DNA of 33,340 bases from contig NZ_JAHQCS010000098.1 in assembly GCF_019042215.1 (NCBI RefSeq), positions 1-33,340 of the forward strand. The letters run 5' to 3'. The position numbers were made by a program, and so were the translations under genes. Source of the DNA: Evansella tamaricis (lineage in GTDB: Bacteria; Bacillota; Bacilli; Bacillales; Salisediminibacteriaceae). The notes under the pieces are model-generated. The model was not told where the DNA came from and searched no databases. It was given only the letters and a program-made list of their open reading frames with translations. Below are positions 18,143-26,144 of this stretch, one piece after another (the first letter of the stretch is position 1; the number at the start of each line of letters is the position of its first letter).

Positions 18143-18784
18143 ATGTTTCGAAAAAGTATTGTAATTATGAGTGGCTTACTTATTATATTTTTCTTATATT
18201 TATACCATGAATCCCTCTTACATTGGATTCAAACCAATGAAAATGATTACGTCCTCTTAACAACCGTTATAGCAACATTAATGTCTTTGTTTCCGGTCAT
18301 CCCCTATCCATTAGTTGGTGGGGTGATAGGTGCCGCATATGGACCAATCCTTGGTGCTCTCGTGATCTGGATGGGATCCACATTTGCATCGATTCTCTTT
18401 TTTTCTATGGTCCGCTATGGAGGCTTTCATAAACTCGGGTCAAAAATATTGTTGAAATACGCTGCAACAAAAAAAGTAACACTTTTATTTGAGAGAAACG
18501 CCTTTTTATCCATCACGGTTTTACGGATGATCCCAGTCATACCATCGATTTTGATTAACGCATATGCAGCCTTGAGCCGTGTATCATTTATTTCCTATGC
18601 CATAGCTTCTGGCCTCGGGAAAATACCGGCGATGGCACTCTTTGCTCTAGTAGGACATACGATTGTAACAAATCCAATAGAGATTGTTTATATGGTTGGA
18701 ATTTACGGGATATTCCTCGCAATCGTTTATACAGGCTACCGCTATTGGACAAAAAAAATAACCGTTGATACGAAACCAGTATAA
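18143..18784 (+). CDS. TVP38/TMEM64 family membrane protein (second copy)
   Basis: A 213-residue polytopic membrane protein of the VTT/DedA-like family, only distantly similar to the one at 1052-1771. Helix 1 spans residues 5-22. The core contains PVIPYPLVGGVIGAAYGPI, then a WMGSTFAS block, and the re-entrant RMIPVIPSILINAYAALS, with the conserved Arg and Pro residues. The start ATG follows AAAGGAGATAGTCT, an excellent ribosome site. The protein ends with a basic tail. Likely role: transport or scrambling across the cell membrane, substrate unknown. A bidirectional terminator separates it from the convergent VanZ gene. Confidence 0.9.
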   Translation: MFRKSIVIMSGLLIIFFLYLYHESLLHWIQTNENDYVLLTTVIATLMSLFPVIPYPLVGGVIGAAYGPILGALVIWMGSTFASILFFSMVRYGGFHKLGSKILLKYAATKKVTLLFERNAFLSITVLRMIPVIPSILINAYAALSRVSFISYAIASGLGKIPAMALFALVGHTIVTNPIEIVYMVGIYGIFLAIVYTGYRYWTKKITVDTKPV

Positions 18785-18791
18785 AAAATAA

Positions 18792-18823
18792 GCTGTCCCA
18801 ATGGATATAACCATAGGGACAGC
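18792..18823. terminator. Bidirectional terminator between TVP38 and VanZ genes
   Basis: GCTGTCCC (18792-18799) pairs with GGGACAGC (18816-18823), with an inner TGG/CCA pair. T-rich sequence follows on both strands, so it can serve both convergent genes. Confidence 0.75.
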
Positions 18824-18825
18824 CT

Positions 18826-19374
18826 TTATTTAATATAAGTAATTCTGCCAAACAATCGGAAAATCCGGTAAGATAAAACACCTAGTAATGCACCAACAGT
18901 ATTTAAAATAACATCATCCACATTTGCCACCCGATACGTAAAAATAAATTGGTTTACCTCGATCAAGAAGGACATAACCATCCCTAATAATACAACAGGC
19001 ATGATCCGAACAGGCTTTACAATAGACTTACGAAAGTGATCAACCGTCAACGGGAACAAGAAACCGAGGGGAACAAATAAAAGAATGTTTCCAATCAATA
19101 TTTGAGTGATCATCTTCCAGTTACCATAGACATAAATCTGATGAATACTTTTAAACGGATCAAGATTAAAGTTTTTTCCACCAGGTCCCAATGGGCCAAG
19201 GGATGCCCCGTAATTCCAGGCAAAAAAGGTTATATAAATGAGCATAATGAGATAAATAAATAATAGCCATGGTGCAAATGGGTAACGATTTTTACCTTGC
19301 TTTGTTGTTTTCTTTTCTTTCCCCAAAATTAAGACACCCCAAATCTTGATGAGTTCAAATGGTGCTAGTATCAT
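18826..19374 (-). CDS. VanZ family membrane protein
   Basis: A 182-residue protein with four to five membrane helices and the VanZ pattern: NLDPF followed by a periplasmic loop, NILLFVPLGFLFPL in the centre, then EVNQF and the late R-ANVDDVILNTVGALLG block. VanZ-like proteins are linked to low-level teicoplanin resistance in VanA elements, but most chromosomal members have no proven role. The longest frame starts with TTG at 19401; the ATG at 19374 is preferred, though GAGGG is somewhat far from it (about 11 bases). It stands alone as a unit facing the TVP38 gene. Confidence 0.88.
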   Translation of the reverse strand: MILAPFELIKIWGVLILGKEKKTTKQGKNRYPFAPWLLFIYLIMLIYITFFAWNYGASLGPLGPGGKNFNLDPFKSIHQIYVYGNWKMITQILIGNILLFVPLGFLFPLTVDHFRKSIVKPVRIMPVVLLGMVMSFLIEVNQFIFTYRVANVDDVILNTVGALLGVLSYRIFRLFGRITYIK

Positions 19375-19479
19375 TATCGTATGTTCCCTCGTATTTGACA
19401 AGTTGTATCATTTAAAATCCAAAAAAGAGCCAAAAAGAAAAATGGCACTTACCTTCGTAAATGCCACATTCTCTATCGT

Positions 19480-19623
19480 TTATTTCCCTTTTGTTGGGAT
19501 ATAATCAGGGTTTTCATTACTCTTCATATTCATCTTTTTCCCTTTATTTGAATCACTTTTACGTGGTTGTGTCCCTAACTTATTAGGTCGGTGTTGTTGA
19601 AAATTCTTAAAATCTGAAACCAT
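19480..19623 (-). CDS. sspN: Small acid-soluble spore protein N
   Basis: A 47-residue basic protein matching the SspN family. The shared pattern is a phenylalanine-rich start, RPNKLGTQPRK (compare the PNHIGTQ-K core of B. subtilis SspN), and NKGKKMN in the middle. These minor spore proteins are made in the forespore. The ATG at 19623 has an excellent GGAGGG site 6 bases before it. The gene is below the size of most automatic ORF cut-offs. It lies downstream of the FbpB-like gene on the same strand, with a conspicuous 36-bp dyad in between. Confidence 0.85.
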   Translation of the reverse strand: MVSDFKNFQQHRPNKLGTQPRKSDSNKGKKMNMKSNENPDYIPTKGK

Positions 19624-19642
19624 GGTTATCCCTCCTTCCTTC

Positions 19643-19678
19643 CATAGTTATAATATTTCCGGAAAGGATGTAACTATG
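19643..19678. promoter_or_regulatory. 36-bp dyad upstream of sspN
   Basis: CATAGTTA (19643-19650) and TAACTATG (19671-19678) are exact inverted copies, centred on the palindrome TTCCGGAA (19657-19664). It lies between the stop of the FbpB-like gene and the sspN ribosome site. It could be an operator or an RNA hairpin ending or shielding the transcript; there is no T-run. Confidence 0.5.
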
Positions 19679-19694
19679 CGACACATACTTGATT

Positions 19695-19829
19695 TTAAGA
19701 TGGTAATTGATCCACGTGACGCTGATCCAATTTTTGTTCGATTCTTTCCATTTCTTTCGGATCCTTTAATAATGCTTGTTTGTTCTCTTGGATTAAATCC
19801 TCGAATCGCATTTTCTTTTTATTTTTCAT
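19695..19829 (-). CDS. FbpB-like small basic protein
   Basis: A 44-residue protein, MKNKKKMRFEDLIQENKQALL followed by DPKEMERIEQKLDQRH. This is the pattern of the Fur-regulated FbpB small basic proteins (basic start, F-DLV-ENK, then ERIE-KLE-R). In B. subtilis FbpB works with the small RNA FsrA in iron sparing, perhaps as an RNA helper. The ATG at 19829 is 7 bases after GAGGTG; an earlier ATG at 19835 is too close. A Fur-box-like site overlaps the leader at 19845-19859, which fits iron control. Confidence 0.82.
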   Translation of the reverse strand: MKNKKKMRFEDLIQENKQALLKDPKEMERIEQKLDQRHVDQLPS

Positions 19830-19844
19830 GTCCATTCACCTCAT

Positions 19845-19859
19845 TGTCATTTACTATCA
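19845..19859 (-). promoter_or_regulatory. Fur-box-like site before the FbpB-like gene
   Basis: Minus strand TGATAGTAAATGACA matches 11 of 14 defined positions of the Bacillus Fur box TGATAATNATTATCA. It lies just upstream of the ribosome site of the FbpB-like gene, where repressor binding would block transcription when iron is sufficient. Confidence 0.5.
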
Positions 19860-19927
19860 TTATGGACAAATGGGGAATAACTTCATACATCCCAGTATAA
19901 ATAGCTTTGTTTTCATCAACAAGATGG

Positions 19928-20059
19928 TTATTTATTCTTCATTTTTTTTACTTCATAATCTGCAAATGTCTCCAACTCGGAAGCGTGATTTTCCTTCCCT
20001 TGTTGCTTTTTATTATTATTTCGTTGTGCATTGGCATTTCCTTTTTTTTGTCTACCCAT
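19928..20059 (-). CDS. Small hydrophilic spore-protein-like peptide, 43 aa
   Basis: A 43-residue frame beginning MGRQKKGNANAQRNNNKKQQ and continuing with an acidic helix (ELETFADYEVKKMKNK). AAAGGATG stands upstream of the ATG at fair spacing. The Asn/Gln/Lys-rich, cysteine-free composition is like that of minor spore proteins, and it lies beside sspN and acnA, but I do not recognise a named family. It may share a transcript with the FbpB-like gene. The frames on the opposite strand are considered shadows. Confidence 0.6.
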   Translation of the reverse strand: MGRQKKGNANAQRNNNKKQQGKENHASELETFADYEVKKMKNK

Positions 20060-20110
20060 TATATGATCATCCTTTCTACTGTTAGTATGTATCAGCAATC
20101 TTTTTCTATG

Positions 20111-20147
20111 TAAAAAACCCTAGAAGGCTTACTTTGCCTTCTAGGGT
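20111..20147 (-). terminator. Intrinsic terminator of acnA
   Basis: Minus strand: ACCCTAGAAGGC (20147-20136) pairs perfectly with GCCTTCTAGGGT (20128-20117) over a 7-base loop, then a run of Ts. It begins 12 bases past the aconitase stop. Confidence 0.93.
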
Positions 20148-20158
20148 AATATCTCTCA

Positions 20159-22879
20159 TTATTTCACTTCGCTGAGTGCGTTACGAAGTACCATTTGCAG
20201 AATACCACCATGACGATAGTAGTCGATTTCCACTTCACTATCAAATCGTGCTAATACTTCAAATGTTGTTTTCTTACCAGATTCAAGATCCGTTGCAACA
20301 ACCATAACATGATCCCTTGGTTGAACATCGTTTGTAATCTGGACATCAAACTGTTCCTTCCCTGTTAACCCAAGTGTATCAGCGTTTTCTCCATCTTTAA
20401 ACTGAAGAGGCAGAACGCCCATTAAGACAAGGTTACTACGGTGAATTCGCTCAAAACTTGCGGCAATAACCGTTTTAATACCTAATAAATTCGTTCCTTT
20501 TGCAGCCCAGTCACGGGAACTTCCCATACCATAGTCATTTCCAGCTAAAACAACTAGGCCAGTGTTTTCTTGTTTATATTTCATTGCAGCATCATAAATT
20601 GCCATCACTTCACCCGTTGGCCAGTATGTAGTATACCCGCCTTCTGTACCAGGAGCTAATTGGTTTTTGATACGGATGTTAGCGAAAGTTCCACGCATCA
20701 TAACTTCATGATTACCACGACGAGATCCGTAGGAGTTAAACTGTGATGGAATCAATCCTTTTTCCATGAGATACTTTCCGGCAGGACTGTCTTTCGCTAT
20801 GGATCCTGCAGGTGAAATGTGGTCTGTTGTCACAGAATCACCGAGTTTAGCAACTGCTCGTAATCCTGTTAATGCTTGCACATCCTCCGGTTCCGGAGAT
20901 AAATTTTCAAAGAAAGGAGGGTTTTGAATATACGTAGAATCTGGATCCCAAGAATAGAGATCTTCATCCGTTGTTTCCAAGTTGTTCCATTCTTCGTTAT
21001 CATCAAAGACACGCTCGTATTCTTTCTTGAAGAGTTCAGGCGTCACTGCTTTTTCCATTGCTGCCTGAATCTCACTGTGGCTAGGCCAAATATCCTTAAA
21101 GAAAACGTCGTTGCCGTGTTTATCTTTACCGATTGGATCACTATACACATCAATATCCACGGTTCCAGCAAGTGCATATGCCACAACTAATGGTGGGGAT
21201 GCAAGATAATTTGCCTTCACTAATGGGTGGATACGTCCTTCAAAGTTCCGGTTTCCACTTAAAACAGAGGCTACGGTTAAATCATTTTCAGCAACCCCCG
21301 CTTCAATTTCCTGTGGTAATGGTCCACTGTTACCAATACAGGTCGTACAGCCATATCCAACTGTGTTAAAGCCAAGTTGGTCAAGATAAGGTGTTAAACC
21401 AGCGCCATCCAGGTAACCAGTAACAACTTTTGAACCTGGTGCTAAACTTGTTTTTACATAACCAGGAACTTTTAACCCTTTCTCCACTGCATTTTTCGCC
21501 ACAAGGCCTGCCCCAACCATAACATGCGGATTAGATGTGTTCGTACAGCTCGTAATTGCTGCGATCACAACGGAACCGGTTTTTAAAGTGGATTCCTCAC
21601 CTGTTGGATGCTTAACGGTTACTTCTTTCTTGATTTCTTCTGGAGCTAATCCGAAACCTTGGTTTCCAACCGGTGCACTCAAGGCCTTTCTCCACTCCTG
21701 TTTCATTTCGGAAAGTGGAATTAAATCCTGTGGTCGTTTCGGACCGGAAAGATTTGGTTCAATCGCAGAAAGATCCACTTCCACTACGTCTGTAAATGTT
21801 GGATCATCCTGTCCTGCAGTATAGAACATTCCGTTTGCTTTGCAATACTGCTCCACAAGTGTCACCAGTTCTTCACTGCGTCCCGTGAATCGCAAATAAT
21901 TTAACGTCTCTTCATCTACCGGGAAGAACCCACAAGTAGCACCATATTCCGGGGCCATGTTAGCTATAGTTGCACGGTCTGCCAGAGTCATTTCTCCTAA
22001 ACCTGGACCGAAGTATTCTACAAATTTGCCAACTACTTTCTTTTCCCGTAAAACTTGAGTCACTTTTAATGCTAAGTCTGTCGCTGTCGCTCCCTCAGGC
22101 ATAGAACCTGTCAGTTTGACACCGATTACTTCCGGAACTGGGAAATAAGAAGGTTGTTGAAGCATACCCGCTTCCGCTTCAATACCTCCAACACCCCATC
22201 CTAATACACCAAGACCGTTAATCATCGTAGTATGGGAATCAGTACCAACAAGGGAATCAGGGAATGCAACAATTTCGCCGTCTTTTTCATCTTGCTGAAC
22301 AACATTTGCTAAATATTCCAAGTTTACTTGGTGAACAATTCCTGTTGCTGGTGGTACGGCACGATAATTATTGAATGATTTCTGAGCCCAGTTTAAAAAT
22401 TTGTAACGTTCTTCATTTCTTTCAAATTCTAATTCCATATTACGAAGAAGTGAGTTAGGTCCACCAAACTCATCTACTTGAACAGAATGGTCAACAACTA
22501 AGTCCACCGGGATTGCCGGATTAATACGATTTGGATCCCCACCTAAGTCAGCCATTGCTTTTCTAAGGGAAGCTAAATCAACTACTGCAGGCACACCAGT
22601 GAAGTCCTGTAAAATAACACGTGAAGGCTTAAATGGAACATCTATAGCCTTAACCTCTGGAGTTCCCCATTTTGCCAGGTTTTCCACATGCTCTTCCTTA
22701 ATTACCTTTCCATCATATTGACGAAGAACAGACTCTAAAAGGACCTTAATGGAATAAGGTAGGCTGGAAACGGTTCCAACTCCCGCTTCTTCTATCGCTT
22801 TTAGATCGTAGTAGCTGTACGTTTTTCCGTTTGCTTCAAACGTACGCTTTGAATTGTACAATTGGTTTTCATTTGTCAT
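20159..22879 (-). CDS. acnA: Aconitate hydratase
   Basis: A 906-residue TCA-cycle aconitase (citB of B. subtilis) that interconverts citrate and isocitrate through a 4Fe-4S cluster. Cluster ligands are seen at SCTN (in [11 protein letters not shown]) and [10 protein letters not shown]. The C-terminal swivel domain carries [16 protein letters not shown]. Bacillus aconitase also binds RNA in iron shortage and during sporulation. The ATG at 22879 follows AAGGAGGG at ideal spacing; the frame opens 18 bases earlier. sspO and sspP lie divergently upstream, an arrangement known from B. subtilis. Confidence 0.98.
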   Translation of the reverse strand: MTNENQLYNSKRTFEANGKTYSYYDLKAIEEAGVGTVSSLPYSIKVLLESVLRQYDGKVIKEEHVENLAKWGTPEVKAIDVPFKPSRVILQDFTGVPAVVDLASLRKAMADLGGDPNRINPAIPVDLVVDHSVQVDEFGGPNSLLRNMELEFERNEERYKFLNWAQKSFNNYRAVPPATGIVHQVNLEYLANVVQQDEKDGEIVAFPDSLVGTDSHTTMINGLGVLGWGVGGIEAEAGMLQQPSYFPVPEVIGVKLTGSMPEGATATDLALKVTQVLREKKVVGKFVEYFGPGLGEMTLADRATIANMAPEYGATCGFFPVDEETLNYLRFTGRSEELVTLVEQYCKANGMFYTAGQDDPTFTDVVEVDLSAIEPNLSGPKRPQDLIPLSEMKQEWRKALSAPVGNQGFGLAPEEIKKEVTVKHPTGEESTLKTGSVVIAAITSCTNTSNPHVMVGAGLVAKNAVEKGLKVPGYVKTSLAPGSKVVTGYLDGAGLTPYLDQLGFNTVGYGCTTCIGNSGPLPQEIEAGVAENDLTVASVLSGNRNFEGRIHPLVKANYLASPPLVVAYALAGTVDIDVYSDPIGKDKHGNDVFFKDIWPSHSEIQAAMEKAVTPELFKKEYERVFDDNEEWNNLETTDEDLYSWDPDSTYIQNPPFFENLSPEPEDVQALTGLRAVAKLGDSVTTDHISPAGSIAKDSPAGKYLMEKGLIPSQFNSYGSRRGNHEVMMRGTFANIRIKNQLAPGTEGGYTTYWPTGEVMAIYDAAMKYKQENTGLVVLAGNDYGMGSSRDWAAKGTNLLGIKTVIAASFERIHRSNLVLMGVLPLQFKDGENADTLGLTGKEQFDVQITNDVQPRDHVMVVATDLESGKKTTFEVLARFDSEVEIDYYRHGGILQMVLRNALSEVK

Positions 22880-22936
22880 ATGTATACCCTCCTTCAACTT
22901 CTATCATATAATACAAATTCCAAATTGTCTAAAACC

Positions 22937-22956
22937 TTTATTCGGAAAATTGTCAA
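22937..22956 (-). promoter_or_regulatory. Possible acnA promoter with CodY-like box
   Basis: Minus strand AATTTTCCGAATAAA (22951-22937) matches 11 of 15 positions of the CodY box AATTTTCWGAAAATT. It directly follows a TTGACA -35-like hexamer (22956-22951). CodY is known to repress citB in B. subtilis, so the site is plausible but imperfect. The matching -10 is weak. Confidence 0.35.
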
Positions 22957-23114
22957 ATTTACGTTTGCACCATAACACTATGTGTGGTAAGAAACAAGCA
23001 AAACACTATTCTTATCTGAATAGTCTCCCGAATCACATGACACAATTTAAATTAAAAAGTATTTTTATAAATTAATCTCCCTTGAACAAACTATCATTTG
23101 GGAGGTGTTTGTCC

Positions 23115-23267
23115 ATGACAAAAAAACGAGCGAACCACATTCGTCCTGGTATGAATGATGCAAAAGCACAAGGGCGTGGTGCGGGATATGAAGAAGGCTA
23201 TGGCAATGAAGGTCCATTATCTGCTGAAGAACGTCAATTTAATAAAAAGACGAAGAAACGACAGTAA
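23115..23267 (+). CDS. sspO: Small acid-soluble spore protein O
   Basis: A 50-residue basic, glycine- and glutamine-bearing protein, [20 protein letters not shown] then GAGYEEGY and [14 protein letters not shown]. It matches the SspO (CotK) pattern residue by residue in the N-terminal half and in the terminal AE-RQ-NKK block. The ATG at 23115 follows GGAGGTGTTTGTCC, a strong ribosome site. It is made in the forespore and packed in the spore core. It is followed by a strong terminator, so it is probably not co-transcribed with sspP, unlike in B. subtilis, where sspO and sspP form an operon. Confidence 0.93.
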   Translation: MTKKRANHIRPGMNDAKAQGRGAGYEEGYGNEGPLSAEERQFNKKTKKRQ

Positions 23268-23286
23268 TTCAGGTACCGCAAAAAAA

Positions 23287-23322
23287 TTGTTTGGCCATTT
23301 TGTATTGGCCAAACAATTTTTT
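23287..23322. terminator. Bidirectional terminator after sspO
   Basis: TTGTTTGGCC (23287-23296) pairs perfectly with GGCCAAACAA (23307-23316), followed by six Ts on the plus strand and by Ts on the minus strand too. It serves sspO and the convergent 84-aa gene. Confidence 0.92.
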
Positions 23323-23326
23323 ATGC

Positions 23327-23581
23327 CTATTCCATTAATTCCTGTTTATACTGCTCTATTTCCTTCGAATATAACTCCAATTGTTTCCGTTGATGTTCGG
23401 AAGCCGTTACATGAGCCTTTTGAATAACTTGAATCGCCTCATCTAATTCCTGTTCTGCCACTTTATGGTGATGACCATAATCGGCATCTTCTGGATGAAG
23501 ATTTTCCATTGCTTCCTGGAACTGAACGAAAGCCTGTTGAGCCGCTTCGAAAGCCTGTCGTTTATTTTTGTGATACGGCAT
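23327..23581 (-). CDS. Unassigned helical protein, 84 aa
   Basis: A soluble, strongly helical protein rich in Gln, Glu and His (MPYHKNKRQAFEAAQQAF, later HHHKVAEQELDEAI), likely a helical hairpin or coiled coil. The ATG at 23581 has GGGGGAG 5 bases before it; the frame extends further upstream but without a second good start. It lies between sspO and sspP on the opposite strand, breaking the pair that is an operon in B. subtilis. Function unknown. Confidence 0.75.
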   Translation of the reverse strand: MPYHKNKRQAFEAAQQAFVQFQEAMENLHPEDADYGHHHKVAEQELDEAIQVIQKAHVTASEHQRKQLELYSKEIEQYKQELME

Positions 23582-23711
23582 AGTTCTCCCCCTTATACAA
23601 TAATCGTTAACACTCCTATTGTTTATCTCAAGGAGCCGTTTATACCTGCCATGTTTTGATGGAATGAATTCTTCCAAGTAGGAGAAAATAAGGTAGAAGG
23701 GGGAATGAACA

Positions 23712-23849
23712 ATGACCGAAAAAAATACGTACAAAGATCAACGGAGAAATTCACCTAAAAATAAGCGAAGCGGACAACCTGAACCTTTATCCGGGTCTCA
23801 CAAAGTGAAAAAACGAAATCACGTATCACAAACGGATGGAGAAGGCTGA
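23712..23849 (+). CDS. sspP: Small acid-soluble spore protein P
   Basis: A 45-residue basic protein, [19 protein letters not shown] then [18 protein letters not shown]. The GQPEPL-GS-KVK-RNH core is that of SspP (CotL). The ATG at 23712 lies 8 bases after GGGGG. It is too short for most ORF cut-offs and is easily missed. It is made in the forespore. The MITE-like repeat begins 12 bases after its stop and may act as its terminator. Confidence 0.9.
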   Translation: MTEKNTYKDQRRNSPKNKRSGQPEPLSGSHKVKKRNHVSQTDGEG

Positions 23850-23860
23850 TTGATTGGGTA

Positions 23861-24065
23861 GAGGCTGGGACAAAAGTGTTTTAATCCATGGATATCCGAA
23901 TGTAATATTGTTGATGCAATCTTAAATGAAGGCTCTTTTCGCATAGTTTGTTGTAATTAAAGCAATAACGTTTACGAAAAGAGCCTAGACGAAAGAATAT
24001 ATTTCGCTATGGTTATATATTGTTCGGATTTTCCATGAAACACTTTAGTGGTGATGTCTCAGCTC
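23861..24065. repeat. MITE-like 205-bp palindromic element
   Basis: The outer ends GAGGCTGGGACA (23861) and TGTCTCAGCTC (to 24065) are imperfect inverted repeats that continue inward (AAGTGTTT, CATGGA, ATCCGAA and their complements). The centre carries a perfect 12-bp stem, AGGCTCTTTTCG (23930-23941) with CGAAAAGAGCCT (23975-23986). The whole segment can fold into one long hairpin. No coding frame is present. It fills the gap between sspP and selA, which converge on it. Confidence 0.75.
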
Positions 24066-24066
24066 T

Positions 24067-25500
24067 TTATTCCATAAGTTTTTCAGCTTCCTTTAACGCT
24101 TGAATCAACAGAGGAATTTCTTCTTCATCAATTGTTCTAAAATCGATAAACACTTTGGTATTTTTCATTCGGCTAATAACCGGAATCGTAATCTTTCTTA
24201 ATATTCCCTCCAGCTTATTTGCCGACAGACCGTCTTTTTCAACAGTGATCCCCACGGTAGGTCTTTCCACTGTTGGCATGGTCCCACCACCGATTAAAGA
24301 AGTGTCTTTACCCGTTTCTATCTTCCAGTTCAATGGACTTAATTCCTTTTCCAATTCCCTTAGAAATACGTCCACTTTCCCTTGAATCTGTTTTTCCGTC
24401 AACAAAATATCCCGGATCGTGGGGTTGTCTGAGACTTCATCATAAATATAACTTTGCAAACTAGCCTCCAGTGCTGCCAATGTCATTTTGTCCACTCTCA
24501 ATACCCTTGCCAGAGGATGTTTTTTCAGAAGATCAATCACCTCTTTTTTTCCCGCTATCACTCCCGCCTGAGGTCCCCCAAGAAGCTTATCTCCGCTGAA
24601 GGAAATAATATCCGCTCCCTTATTTAACGCCTCTTTTACTATCGGTTCTTCCCCAATTCCGTCGTGACGAAAGGGATAAAGGGAACCACTTCCTAAATCC
24701 TCATACACGAGTATGCCATTGGATGAAGACTGTTCAACATCATCCCGAATTCCTTTCAATTCTTCCACCGACACCTCTTTCGTAAATCCAACTGTCTTGA
24801 AGTTACTTGTATGTACCTTCATTAGCATACGGGTATTTTCTGAAATGGCTTGTTCATAATCATAGGCATGGGTTTTATTCGTTGTCCCAACTTCCACAAG
24901 TTTAGCGTCACTTTCTTCCATAATAGTAGAGATGCGGAAAGACCCTCCAATTTCCACCAACTCTCCTCTGGAAACAATCACTTCTTTCCCTTTGCAGAGG
25001 GCACGTAAAATCAGAAAAACAGCAGCGGCGTTGTTATTCACGACCATCGCCGCCTCGGCACCTGTCACTTGTATTAACAAGTCTTTTATAATATCATGCC
25101 GGGAACCACGCTTTCCTTCAGATACGTTATATTCTAACGTACTGTAGTGCTTGGATACTTCTATAACCCGTTCCAGTGCTTTGTTACTTAATCTTGCCCT
25201 ACCTAAATTAGTATGTAATACCGTTCCTGTACCATTGAGAACCTGATGTAAGTTATTGGGGCGGTAAGACTTCACCTCTTGATTCAGTTTGAAAAGGAGA
25301 TCTGCCATGAGCATTTCCCTTGTTACATTCTCATAATTGGAGGGGTGTTGAAGAATATCTTCCCTTAGAAAACGAAGGTGATATTGCGCCCAACCTTTAA
25401 CCACTTCTGCAGGAATGGGACGTTCTACCTGCTGATTTGATGTTTCAAACGTTTTTATCACTTCGTGCACCGCCGGAATGTTCCGGATTGACTGTGTCAT
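24067..25500 (-). CDS. selA: L-seryl-tRNA(Sec) selenium transferase
   Basis: A 477-residue PLP enzyme that converts Ser-tRNA-Sec to Sec-tRNA-Sec using selenophosphate. The N-terminal tRNA-binding part starts with IRNIPAVHEVIKTFE. The core carries LNGTGTVLHTNLGRARLS, then the PLP lysine in FSGDKLLGGPQAG (Lys about 305), as in E. coli SelA. Length fits the family (463 in E. coli). The ATG at 25500 is used since GGAG stands 10 bases before it and the protein then begins as usual; the frame opens at 25542. It is transcribed away from the small 45-aa gene and the Rdx selenoprotein gene, both on the same strand upstream. Confidence 0.97.
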   Translation of the reverse strand: MTQSIRNIPAVHEVIKTFETSNQQVERPIPAEVVKGWAQYHLRFLREDILQHPSNYENVTREMLMADLLFKLNQEVKSYRPNNLHQVLNGTGTVLHTNLGRARLSNKALERVIEVSKHYSTLEYNVSEGKRGSRHDIIKDLLIQVTGAEAAMVVNNNAAAVFLILRALCKGKEVIVSRGELVEIGGSFRISTIMEESDAKLVEVGTTNKTHAYDYEQAISENTRMLMKVHTSNFKTVGFTKEVSVEELKGIRDDVEQSSSNGILVYEDLGSGSLYPFRHDGIGEEPIVKEALNKGADIISFSGDKLLGGPQAGVIAGKKEVIDLLKKHPLARVLRVDKMTLAALEASLQSYIYDEVSDNPTIRDILLTEKQIQGKVDVFLRELEKELSPLNWKIETGKDTSLIGGGTMPTVERPTVGITVEKDGLSANKLEGILRKITIPVISRMKNTKVFIDFRTIDEEEIPLLIQALKEAEKLME

Positions 25501-25629
25501 AAGGTCATCGCTCCACTTCAAAAATACTATATATTTCCTCACATGATTTTGCCTTCACAGAGCCATCATAATTAGTGAAGAGGGGGACAGCGTCCCTTTC
25601 TTCTTAGAGAGAGATAGCAGAATTAAAAA

Positions 25630-25808
25630 GGGTTTGTCGTAAAAACCTTGAGGGGTGGTTCGCTTGTACTTGGTAACAGGCTAACGCATTTACACAGTCA
25701 AGGATGCATAACGACTTTAAAAAATGAGGTGTTTCCAAAAGACAAACATCGCTTTGACCCCAGATGATGTCCTCTCTTAGAAAAGGTGGTCGATTCGACC
25801 ACCTTTTT
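25630..25808 (+). ncRNA. Candidate structured small RNA
   Basis: A gene-free segment that folds into nested stems on the plus strand. GTCGT (25636-25640) pairs with ACGAC (25711-25715); inside it CCTTGA (25646-25651) pairs with TCAAGG (25698-25703), and inside that GCTTGT (25662-25667) with ACAGGC (25676-25681). ACATC (25746-25750) pairs with GATGT (25766-25770). A strong terminator ends it. The start is unknown: no convincing promoter was found, and the RNA family is not recognised. Confidence 0.4.
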
Positions 25809-25810
25809 TT
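25781..25810 (+). terminator. Strong intrinsic terminator in the selA upstream gap
   Basis: AAAAGGTGGTCGA pairs with TCGACCACCTTTT with a minimal loop and runs into Ts on the plus strand. No plus-strand protein gene precedes it, which is why a small RNA is suspected. On the minus strand the tail is only TTTTCT. Confidence 0.8.
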
Positions 25811-25827
25811 ATATAAGAAAGTACTAC

Positions 25828-25861
25828 GCTCGTGATCTTAGGCGAGTTCGCTTCTCTTATT
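25828..25861. repeat. Second copy of the 65-98 repeat
   Basis: Shares CTACGCTCGTGA, TAGGCG and the closing CTTATTT with the sequence at 65-98, with a few differences in between. It is a fragment of the dispersed intergenic repeat; the first-half hairpin is absent here. Confidence 0.55.
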
Positions 25862-25999
25862 TTATTGCCCTGTTCCAAACGTGGCACGTTCCCTCGCCAC
25901 TTCCTCCCGTTCTTTATACTCCTTCAACATTCCAGAGACATATATAGCAAGTCCAATACCAACCCCGATTCCAATACCTTTTAAGAACTTCCGTTTCAT
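25862..25999 (-). CDS. Small glycine-zipper membrane protein, 45 aa
   Basis: A short frame with ATG at 25999 behind GGGGAGAGCGGGA. The protein starts MKRKFLKGIGIGVGIGLAIY, a basic start and a glycine-alternating hydrophobic span, then a charged helix (LKEYKEREEVARERAT). The pattern resembles small YtxH-like membrane-anchored proteins. It lies between the Rdx selenoprotein and selA, all on the minus strand. No link to selenium can be shown. Function unknown. Confidence 0.65.
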   Translation of the reverse strand: MKRKFLKGIGIGVGIGLAIYVSGMLKEYKEREEVARERATFGTGQ

Positions 26000-26110
26000 T
26001 CCCGCTCTCCCCTTTCTATGTAAATCATACCTTCCCTTCCTTTATTATACAAAAAGAGGAGCCTTAGTTACACTCAGAATTCCTATTTCCATACAGTCAA
26101 ATGTAATATA

Positions 26111-26136
26111 AGAAAGACCCCATATAGAGGCCTCCA
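26111..26136 (-). terminator. Weak terminator-like hairpin after the Rdx gene
   Basis: Minus strand AGGCC can pair with GGTCT (with one G-U pair) just past the Rdx stop codon, followed by TTCTTAT. The stem is short and the T-run interrupted. Confidence 0.35.
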
Positions 26137-26144
26137 TGTTAAAA

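Noticed and set aside
20924-21824. Frames antisense to acnA
   Set aside because: Shadows of a strongly conserved gene.
25630-25812. T-box or known riboswitch
   Set aside because: No T-box motif and no riboswitch core that I recognise; no plus-strand gene follows the terminator.
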